A DNA stretch of 64,000 nucleotides, taken from assembly GCA_022225965.2 (NCBI GenBank), contig JAKJXP020000003.1, positions 62,001-126,000 on the forward strand, given 5' to 3'. The notes below the pieces were generated by a model. It made no database searches, was not told the origin of the DNA, and worked only from the letters and a program-made list of their open reading frames with translations. Source of the DNA: Diatrype stigma. Taxonomy: Eukaryota > Ascomycota > Sordariomycetes > Xylariales > Diatrypaceae. Positions within the stretch are counted from its first letter, which is position 1; every line of letters starts with the position of its first letter. Positions 55,818-64,000 of the stretch are shown one piece after another. The position numbers and the translations under genes were made by a program.

Positions 55818-58800
55818 ATGTCGCCACTCGCGCAAACGGTGTACAAGGCCAGCGGGCTCGTCTCTCTGGGTCTTGTGCTCCTGCTGGCACACCCCCCACC
55901 CGCTGAAGCCCACGCCGTCAACATCAAGAGGGCTTCCTCCTCTGCCCCTTCCGCTTCCGCTGGCTACGTGGCCGCGCCGCCAGCAGCGGGGGGTCGCGAG
56001 CGCCTCAGCATCAATGCGGACTGGCGCTTTTCGCGCTTCGAGGAGAACCCGGACGGGCTTTCGTACGACGACATGAAGGATTGGATCCTGCCTTCGGCCA
56101 ACGATTTCATCGTCAATGGCGACAAGCACGAGCGCCCGTCCGGGACTCCCCCGGGCGGCGATGTCCCTTATGTCCAAGCGACGTTTGACGACAGCGAGTG
56201 GGAGGCCGTGAACCTGCCGCATGACTGGGCCATCAAAGGGCCTTTCCACGCGCCTGGCATTCCGAACAGCATGGGCGCCCTGCCGATCAACGGGGTAGGC
56301 TGGTACCGCAAGACATTGACGGTAGAGCCTGGTGATGTAGGCAAGTCCATATTCTTGGACCTCGACGGCGCCATGTCCAACGCCGCGGTCTGGGTGAACG
56401 GCGAGTTTGTGGGTGGGTGGCCGTACGGTTACACGTCCTTTCGCCTGGACCTCACTTCGTACCTGAAGGAAGGCGACAACACACTGGCGATCCGGATGGA
56501 CAATCCGCTGAACTTCTCGCGCTGGTACCCCGGCGCTGGGCTCTACCGGAACGTCTGGCTCGTCAAGGTCGATCCCATCCACATCGCCCAGTATGGCACG
56601 TACATCACCACCCCCTCTGTGTCTGCTGAATCGGCCGATGTCGACATCGTGGTCGAGATCGAGAACCAGAGTAACGAGACGCGCGAGGTCGAAGTGACGA
56701 CCGAGATCTACGTGCTCGACACCACGAGCCGCCAGCCCACAGGGGAATCCGTAGCGGCCTTCTCGCCCGCGACAGCCAGCGTGGAGGGGGGCAGCAAGCA
56801 GTCGGTCAACGCCTCGGTGTCGATAGCGAACCCGCAGCTCTGGGGCCCGCCGCCGGGCCAGACGCCGAACCTTTACGTGGCCGTCACGACGCTCTCCTCG
56901 GCCGCCGCCGGCAACGGCAGCGCCGCGGCCGCGGTGATCGACACGTACTCGACGCCGTTCGGCATCCGCACCATCACGTACTCGGGCGAGACGGGGATCT
57001 CGGTCAACGGGCAGCGCGTGCGCATCCAGGGCACCGACAACCACCACGACCACGGGGCCATCGGCGCCGCCTTCCACTGGCGCGCCGCCGAGCGCCAGCT
57101 GCAGACCCTCGCCGAGATGGGCTGCAACGCGCTCCGCATGTCGCACAACCCGCCCGCGCCCGAGCTGCTCGAGCTGGCCGACCAGCTCGGCTTCCTGGTC
57201 ATGGATGAGATCTTCGACGTCTGGTATCAGCAGAAGATCTCCGACGACTACCACCTGTACTTCGCCGACTGGCACGAGCCCGATCTCCGGAACCTCGTCC
57301 GTCGCGACCGTAATCGTGAGTTATATCTATCCTACCCAATTGACGCCAGGGCTTCAGCCACGTGCAGTATCCTGGTAGTGGGGGGGGGGTTCGAAGCTTG
57401 CCCTACTTGAGGAAGATTGTCCCACTGACTCGGTCCCACGACAGATCCCTCCGTCATCGCCTGGAGCTTCGGCAACGAGATCGTTGAGCAGAAAGAGGCG
57501 TCCAGCGGCGCGATCGCGCAGGAACTGCACGACATCATCGCGTCGGAGGACGCGACGCGGCGGTCGGGGGCGGCGATGAACAACGCGGGGCCGAACAGCA
57601 CGTTCGCGGCGGCGCTGGACCTCGAGGGCCTGAACTACCAGGGCGAGGGGCGCGGGGAGTCGATCTGGGAGTCGGCGTTCCCGGGGTTCCACGCGGCGTT
57701 CCCGGACCGCGTGCTGTGGAGCACGGAGAGCGCGTCGGCCGTCAGCACCCGCGGCACGTACCTGTTCCCGGTGACGAGCGCCAACAGCACCGACGTGGGC
57801 GACGAGGCCGGCGCCGGCGGCGACTCGGCCGACCTCATCGTCAGCGCCTACGAGCTGTACGCCGTCAACTGGGGCGCCACCGCCGACAAGGTCTTCTGGC
57901 AGCAGGACAAGTACCCCTATGTTGCTGGCGAGTTCGTCTGGACCGGCTGGGACTACATCGGCGAGCCTACGCCCTACGATGACGACGCCCGCAGCTCCTA
58001 CTTCGGCATCATCGACCTGGCTGGCTTCAAGAAGGACCGCTTCTATATCTACCAGGCGCGCTGGCGGTCTGATTTGTACGTTTTGTGCCCCTATTTCTCC
58101 CACTATCCCCATCCTCGTACCCCCTGCTCAATCCTTAATATTATATGGTTTCCCTACCGCCTTTCCCATTAAGCTTCCCCAGGCACACCCTTTCTCCCGG
58201 GGAAATGCTGGTATCTCCTCCACGATACCCCAGCAGAGGCTAAACATCTTGGAGCATCCATTATGGAAGACAGCTTGCTAACGTGCAGAGGGTGGTAACA
58301 CCCCCCGAAACAGGCCCATGGCGCACATCCTCCCGCACTGGACGTGGCCCGACCGCGTCGGCGAAGTGACGCCGGTGCACGTGTTCACGGCGGCCGACGA
58401 GGCGGAGCTCTTCGTGAACGGGGAGTCGGCGGGGCGGCAGCAGCGGGCGTCGGCGTCGAGCTACCGGTTCCGGTGGGACGAGGTGACGTACGCGCCGGGC
58501 GAGCTGCGCGTGGTGGCGTACCGGGACGGGGCCGAGTGGGCCACCGAGACGGTGGTGACGGCCGGGGCGGCGGCGGCCCTGACGGCGACGGCCGACCGCG
58601 ACGCGCTCGCCGCCGACGGCCGCGACCTGGCCTTCGTGACCGTGGCCGTGGTCGACGCCGACGGGAACCCCGTGCCCGGGGCCAGCGACAGCATCACGTT
58701 CTCGATCGAGGGGCCCGGCGAGATCATCGCCACCGACAACGGTGACCCCGCGGACTTCGTCGAGTTCCCCAGCCTGACCCGCGACGCGTTCAGTGGGCTC

Positions 58801-58905
58801 GCGCTCGCTGTCGTGCGCACCAGGGCGGATCAGATCGGCCTTATTACCGTGTCTGTGGCGGCGGAGGGGCTGGAGGGGACTACGATCATGCTGCAGGCTT
58901 CTTGA
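55818..58905 (+). CDS. Secreted GH2 family glycosidase (beta-galactosidase-like)
   Basis: The exons are 55818-57315, 57445-58075 and 58314-58905, giving 906 aa. The introns are 129 and 238 nt with GTGAGT and GTACGT donors and CAG acceptors. A signal peptide (about 1-32) ends in PAEAHA. The GH2 sugar-binding domain (TFDDSEWEAVNLPHDW, YRKTLTVEPGD, GWPYGYTSFRLDLT) and an Ig-like domain precede the TIM barrel (GQRVRIQGTDNHHDHGAIG, ALRMSHNPPAPELLELAD). The acid/base is Glu511 (RDRNHPSVIAWSFGNEI) and the likely nucleophile Glu594 (WSTESASAVSTRG, the place of SETAS in relatives). A DUF4982-like domain (MAHILPHWTWP, VFTAADEAELFVNG) and a C-terminal Ig-like domain follow. It should release beta-linked galactosyl, or perhaps glucuronosyl, residues outside the cell. 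Confidence 0.9.
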
Positions 58906-59029
58906 GCGGCTAGGTATGGGCTTTAAGTGCTTGTCTTTTGTAATGTAACCTATATGGGATGAAGTTGAGATAGGTATATATGTCCACCACCTACTGACTA
59001 CATATTCTCAACGTTGCATTCGCAAGTGC

Positions 59030-59530
59030 TAAGCATAACGGCTGCTTATAGGAGTAACTGACTTGGTCATTTTCCATGTTACCGAGACTCTTCTCAAGAT
59101 AATAAAGTCTAAGAAGTGGAAGAACTCTTAAGAATTATATAAAATGGGCGCCAAGCCGCTACCTAGATGCCGATCACAGCATTATGTAATCCAAGTTCTC
59201 CTATTTAGCCCCTATCTGGTGATGGACTATGTCACAGGATCGCGACTCAGCACGGCTAAATCTTGTCAGAGTTGTCCACTACGGCCTACTTGCGTCGTTC
59301 TGGTGCTTGAGAAAGCATACGTCAGTACTTGGATTAGGCTCTCGGTGGTAACGAAGCTCGCGTCTGGAAGCCATTGGGTTTGGGGGCCTATGGAACCACC
59401 AGGATAATAGAAGATCCAGAGACAATGGCAAAAAATTCTTTCCCGCTGAGACCTATTCTACAGTTCAATCGCATCTGAGCAGCTTCCAAGACGAAGTGCT
59501 GTGTGGTCAATGCGTGGCTGCAGCTTTATG
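59030..59530 (-). pseudogene. Decayed copy A of a duplicated minus-strand sequence
   Basis: Stretches here recur in order at 60,030-60,650. Examples are CAAGTTCTCCTATTTAGCCC against CAAGCTCTCCTGTTAAGTCC, CACAGGATCGCGACTCAGCA against CACAGGATCTGGACATCAGC, and TTCTGGTGCTTGAGAAAGCA against GTCTGGTGCTCAAGCCAGCA. On the minus strand it gives broken peptide similar to that of copy B, including an REPNP patch. Stops and indels are frequent. The parent protein is not recognised. Confidence 0.4.
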
Positions 59531-59625
59531 GGGTTGCTACGGCTACGGTTGCCACGGCTATCATGTACTTGCCGGTGGTCACCTATTTAACTGTTATTAG
59601 GAGACTTTCCTCCTAACAATTCACT

Positions 59626-59862
59626 GCCAGGTTGGTGTAGTGGTTAAGCACGTTGAAGATTCTGCCTAACGGTCAAAACACAAAAAGTGAAGGCCTCGGG
59701 TTCGATTCCCTGTGGATGTGATGATTTGAACACCGCAGAACGGGTAACTCTTCGCCCTGTGTGAAACAAACTGTACCATACCACCACAGAAGGAAAGAGA
59801 AAAATGGCAAGAACCAGTAAAAGACCCAGGTTCGATTCCTGGACCAGGCAATTGATTTTTTT
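59626..59862 (+). ncRNA. tRNA-like / SINE-like Pol III element with two B boxes
   Basis: GCCAGGT (59626-59632) is followed by an A-box-like TGGTGTAGTGG (59633-59643). A B box, GGTTCGATTCC, lies at 59699-59709 and an identical one at 59829-59839. The second forms a perfect T arm (CCAGG, loop, CCTGG). It is followed by ACCAGGC (59843-59849), which pairs with GCCAGGT at six of seven positions, and by T7 (59856-59862), a Pol III terminator. No convincing anticodon arm is seen. It could be a tRNA gene split by an insertion, two fused tRNA relics, or a tRNA-derived SINE. Confidence 0.5.
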
Positions 59863-60029
59863 ATATTTCGCCATCCTTTATACCTTCATACGAATACCAT
59901 TTAGATCTTTGTATAACTCATAATCATATAGCTGCCCTGCTTACGTTTAATCAGACACTTATTAAACGTCTTCCTCCTTGTGTATGAAGCAGAACAGCTT
60001 TCTATTAACATGTGACAACCCGCTAAATG

Positions 60030-60650
60030 GGACCCATCGTATCATGCAGTTCAAGCTCTCCTGTTAAGTCCCTCTATCGCGATATTTCATCGTTATATTC
60101 GCAGGTACGCCCAGCGACTGCTGGCAATAGTTGACGGTTCATGCACATGCCATTTCCATTGTTACTGGAGCCTCGTCCAGATAATATAAAGTAGCGCTCT
60201 AATATACAATCCTCCCTGGACTTTCCTTCGCATGACCAACTTCCCCAAGAGTGTCCAGCGAGCGGCTACGATACACTCCGTCTCTGCCACAGGATCTGGA
60301 CATCAGCCCGGCTGAGTCATACCTGCATCGCCGAAATCCCTTTCCATCCGTCTGGTGCTCAAGCCAGCATGCGTGTGAATTGGGTCAATAGCCCAGTACG
60401 GCAGTTATATAGTTCTGGATTGGGACCTCTGTGGAGACCAAAGTCGCTTGTGGTAGCCATTCGCTTTGGAATCCTCCTCCCGGGTTTACTAGGATCATAC
60501 ACGATGAAGAGATGACCCTGGAACTGGTAGTGTTTGAGGGTATCGCTCATGTAGACCGTTAGATGCGGGTCTGTACGGACCGTCCGAGGCCCAGCACGGG
60601 ATCGCGTGCGCGTTGTGTCGTGGTCAATGGCACTAGATAGTGTTAGATTG
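60030..60650 (-). pseudogene. Decayed copy B of the duplicated minus-strand sequence
   Basis: This is the better-kept copy. On the minus strand, 60,550-60,359 is open for 63 codons and contains HYQFQGHLFIVYDPSKPGRR and MATTSDFGLHRGPNPELYN, which reads like real protein. It then hits a stop. The segment repeats the order of similar blocks seen in copy A. No family is recognised; it may be a fragment of a larger fungal gene. Confidence 0.4.
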
Positions 60651-62292
60651 TGTTCGGTTTTGGACTGGACTCACGTAGAATCGGTCAAGGTAGAAAGCTT
60701 ACCGGAGCCATACATATTTACTGCCCACGATCGAACAGCCTTCCTTGGTGATTTCTTCACACGCAAGAGTTCTCTCCATATCCTTGGTTACATAGCAAAT
60801 CCATTTTATCTGGAAACCTGTAAGCTCTGGACTTAAGAGAGGGTAGGGTCAGAGTCAACTGGAACCACAGGTCCTACTCACCATCGGGTCCTCGATGCTG
60901 TCACCACTCCCAGTGGTTCGGTGGATAGTTACGGGAGGCATTTCTGATGCACCTTGGCGAGACAAGTCCTCGAGTTTATCGAGAGATAATGGAGTGTTTA
61001 TGAATTGGCATAAAACCTGAGGATTGAAAACCAGAAAGACAAGACAAGGCAAGAGAGGAAGCCTGGAGATTAAATACAACTGATACTCAATGGTGTTAGA
61101 ACGAGCCATTACACCGGCATGAGAACTTCTCTCCAAACAATACTTATTATCCCATTGTTATCCAAAGAGCAGTAGTAGAATAGGATAATAACGGCCCACA
61201 TATAGTTTGTATACGCGCAGTCACCTGGATTCTCGAATTAATCACCTAACAGGGAATTCAACTGGTATTCAACCTGTTTTACTGATAGCCAGGTGGTCAG
61301 AAGAAGTAGCCATCGCATCACATGAGACGACCGCCACTATAAGCCAGGGGCTTTACGGGAATACACAATGGTATCCTAAAGTCCAAGCTCCACCTATTGA
61401 CCCATTGCTACGGGCTCATCATTACCAACTTCCACCATCTCGAGTGGTTACTGGCGTCGAAGACTAGCCATTGGTCATTAAGTTTGCACCGATTCATGAG
61501 GTTAGGTCCACAGGAGGTCACGCAGTCTACAGGTTACAGGAAACATTACAATAGAATAGGCTGATAGCTTCTTCGTTCAGTATTGATGAAGTCCCATACG
61601 ATCCATGTGGAATGGTCCAAACAATCAGTGTTAAACCATCACTAGTCCTGCAAAAGCAAACCTATAAACAATAACATAAGGTTAAAAAGACATGGAAAGA
61701 CTCCAGCCTCAATTGTGTCATGTCACACACGACAATCTATCCATGGATGTCACCAGTAGGTAATTACTATATGGACTATTGTTGATCCGGCACCCAAGGA
61801 TGAACAATAGGAAGACTAGGTGCCTACACAACTATCAGGCTAACAGGAATTGGAACTCTGGGGACAAGACATTGGGAACGAACGACCTCGGACTTCCCTA
61901 GGAACCGGAGAATTCACTCCCCAAACTGTAGGTACCTATTATTGGGCCCCTATTATTGCCTATCACCCGCCAATTCAATTTTCCAGCAGCTTTCCACATG
62001 AATTGTTGGGTGGTCAATGCGCTGTAGCTGCCCATTTGCCCATTTCGCACTTAAGCAAGTCACCTTCCAGCACTTCAGCGTGGCTCAATTCCCTCTAATC
62101 CACATCGCCATTTTGCCAGCAGCTTTGCGCCTGAAACACTCGCCTTCCGGAAGTTATTTCATACGCTGTCTGGTAATTTCTCACCCCTCCCATTTACCTT
62201 GTCATACGAACCTCTGCCCAAGGCCAAACTTTGGCAGCACCGCACGACTTTCTCGTAACTGGCCGTCCGTCCCAAAACACGTTCTACACTCC

Positions 62293-63738
62293 ATGTCAGA
62301 CATGGCGTCGATTAGTCCCGTGTCCCACACAGAGGGCGATGGGAAACCCAAGGACAACGGCTTATACCTTGACGGGGCACCGTTCGAGCTCGAGAAACTA
62401 TACGACTATGAGCCAGGGGGACACCATCCCGTTCATCTGGGGGACATGCTGCACGGCCGTTACAAAGTCATCCACAAGCTGGGCAGCGGTGGTTACGCGA
62501 ATATCTGGCTCTGTCGGGATACATCCAGTACGACGCCGAAGTACCGCGCCCTGAAGATCATCATGGCCGAGGGGTCTACGGAGGAGTGCCCGGAATTGCG
62601 AGTCAACCAGCTGAAGCAACACCTCGGTATCGATAATAAGGACTCGACAAGCGGGTACTTCTGCTTACCTTCGGATCAGTTTGAGATCAATGGACCCAAT
62701 GGCGCGCACTATGCATTCGCGTATCCGGTGCTGGGACCCCGCGTGTCGAGGCTTGTCAACCTGGCCAACTCCGAGGACAAGGACCCAGGCAGTCCGCTAC
62801 GAAAGGTTTGCCTACAGGTGACTCAAGCTTTGTCTACCCTGCATGCCAATGGACTTTGTCACGGCGGTACGTTCTCTTCCCCCTTTCAAACCACGTAGAG
62901 TTGCGTCTGCTGATACATAGCATCAGATTTTCGGCCCGCGAACATTCTCGCCCACATCTCGGGCCTGGATGATCTTTCTGAAGACGACGTGCTCGCTTTG
63001 GTCGGGAAACCAAAAACCGTGAAGGTTCTGAAGCGCCCTTCTGGTGATGAGCACGACCTTCCCGGAGCTCCCCACTACCTCGTGTACCCTGTTGATTGGG
63101 ACGAAGTGGCAGAGAATACAGCAGGGCGAGAGTTCATCATCGCAAAAGCCTGTATCACCGACTTCGGCGAAAGCTTTAATACAACAGAGCCTGTTCAAGA
63201 CCTTGGTATACCCCAGGTATATTGCCCGCCTGAATATGTTTTGGACGGCAAAGTCGGCGTTGGGTGCGATTTATGGGCTCTCGGATGTACCCTTTTCGAA
63301 ATCCGTACGGGAAGGAAGCTGTTCGATACGTTCGATGAAGATCCAGACGAGTATCTTTGCCTGATGGCAATGGTTCTGGGCCGGCTGCCAGAGCCGTGGT
63401 GGTCGGAAGGTTGGGAGGGGAGGAGAGAACTCCTCGAGGATGATGTGGATGCGACTGGCAAGGTGGTAGAGGTGCAAAGATATCCTGTCGTTGAGCAGAA
63501 CAGCGGAGACTCGCAGCAATGCGTCGTCGTCCAACCACCAGAGCCCAGGTCACTGCAAGAGGCATTGAGCGTTGGTCTTTTCTACGAGGGCAAATACGGC
63601 CCGGAGGGTATTCACAGAGCGATCCCGGAAGATGAGATTGAGGTTTTCTCGGATCTTCTTTCCAAACTGCTAAGCTTCGATCCCGAGGATCGTCTCACGG
63701 CAAGCCAGGCACTGGAGCATGAATGGTTCAAGATGTGA
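62293..63738 (+). CDS. SRPK-like protein kinase
   Basis: The exons are 62293-62866 and 62927-63738, giving 461 aa. The 60-nt intron (GTACGT donor, CATCAG acceptor) splits the Asp of the catalytic loop. The Gly loop is LGSGGYANIWL (63-73), the VAIK Lys is K88 (RALKII), the catalytic loop is HGDFRPAN (190-197, D192), and DFG is D270-G272 (ITDFGES). The APE-like motif is CPPEYV and DLWALGC follows. LYDYEPGGHHPVHLGD before the kinase domain is the usual SRPK start. The family phosphorylates Ser/Arg-rich splicing factors. The HGDFRPAN form, with no HRD and Arg for Lys, marks the expanded fungal SRPK-like group, whose targets are mostly unknown. The ATG at 62,293 is chosen because the in-frame sequence before it shows no conservation. 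Confidence 0.88.
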
Positions 63739-64000
63739 TCTTGAGGACAGAACAAGCCACGAGCTATCTGCTGAGCATGAGATTCGATAGATCTCACCCA
63801 TATCGAGGCAGAACGTTGCAACGAATCTGCTCAGAGGTGGCACGGGTGGTTCAGTTGAGGCGGAAGTGCGCTGTGTGCCCTTTCGGCCCCTCTTTTGCCA
63901 TTGGTGTTGTCGTCATCAGGATACTCTCCCCAGAGTGCAAATAAGGGGCGCTCGTGGCTTGTGGTTACGGGTGTATTGGGAGATTCTTACTTGAGATCTG
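63739..64000. other. 3' flank of the kinase gene
   Basis: The last 262 bp hold the kinase 3' UTR. No further gene start is seen before the window ends. Confidence 0.6.

Larger units (their letters stand above)
58906..62292. other. 3.4-kb spacer with decayed duplicates and a tRNA-like element
   Basis: No intact gene is supported. The left half holds two related decayed segments and a tRNA-like element, described separately. Between 60,650 and 62,292 only short frames occur. The last 280 bp are the leader of the kinase gene and keep an open frame in phase with it (from an ATG at 62,017), without family resemblance. Confidence 0.55.

Noticed and set aside
55788..57275. 495-codon minus-strand frame opposite the GH2 gene
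   Set aside because: It is antisense to exon 1 with its GH2 motifs; the composition is repetitive Arg/Val/Asp without family features.
59644..59874. Small minus-strand proteins with PGIEPGS/VQESNLGLL motifs
   Set aside because: These motifs are the well-known artefact of translating tRNA B boxes; the DNA is tRNA-like.
62017..62292. In-frame N-terminal extension of the kinase by 92 codons
   Set aside because: The extension is His/Pro/Leu-rich with no resemblance to SRPK N-termini, and the ATG at 62,293 gives the usual distance to the kinase domain.
31607..64000. A biosynthetic gene cluster around the methyltransferase or GH2 gene
   Set aside because: No polyketide synthase, NRPS, terpene cyclase, P450, transporter or cluster regulator is present next to them; neighbours are housekeeping genes.

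Overview
The window is nuclear DNA of a filamentous ascomycete (Pezizomycotina, most likely Sordariomycetes). This follows from short GT-AG introns (54-290 nt) with CTAAC-like branch points, fungal-specific proteins (Abp1, Lcb4, Rrp1/Nop52, CYSTM, hemerythrin-HHE, an SRPK-like kinase), GC-rich coding exons, long intergenic spacers rich in CATA/TACC microsatellites, and an AT-rich block that carries the mark of repeat-induced point mutation (RIP: CpA and TpG depleted, TpA enriched, CAA/CAG codons turned into TAA/TAG). The species cannot be named from the sequence.

Bases 1 to about 15,100 are a RIP-degraded transposon graveyard. It holds a plus-strand Ty3/gypsy chromovirus remnant (gag knuckle, RT, RNase H, integrase, chromodomain, about 1-6,880, with LTR-like sequence at both ends). 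Next is a minus-strand, coding-like, unidentified remnant (about 6,900-11,950), then a plus-strand Ty1/copia integrase tail-RT-RNase H remnant (about 12,150-14,383), then hairpin-rich sequence that ends the AT-rich block.

Bases 15,100-64,000 are gene-bearing. In order they hold: an intronless kinesin (+), a CYSTM membrane protein (-), actin-binding protein Abp1 (-), a C2H2 zinc-finger protein resembling INO80 subunit Iec1 (+), a second weaker C2H2 gene (+), a hemerythrin-HHE protein with a GC-AG intron (-), an unidentified 273-aa protein (-), a SAM methyltransferase (+), Rrp1/Nop52 (+), the sphingoid long-chain-base kinase Lcb4 (-), a sterol desaturase/fatty acid hydroxylase-like membrane protein (-), an alpha/beta hydrolase with a very long disordered N-terminus (+), a repeat-built heptad/Pro-Ala protein (+), a secreted GH2 glycosidase (+), and an SRPK-like kinase (+). 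A tRNA-like/SINE-like element sits between two decayed copies of one minus-strand sequence at 59,000-60,650.

I see no operon, CRISPR array or complete biosynthetic gene cluster. The genes look like independent loci: cytoskeleton (kinesin, Abp1), nucleus and ribosome (zinc fingers, Rrp1), lipids (Lcb4, desaturase-like protein) and secreted carbohydrate breakdown (GH2). The most unusual items are the repeat-built protein at 52,332-54,092, the unidentified RIP-degraded minus-strand element, the GC-AG intron, and the duplicated relics around the tRNA-like element. Exon boundaries were worked out by hand from splice consensus, reading-frame continuity and family resemblance.
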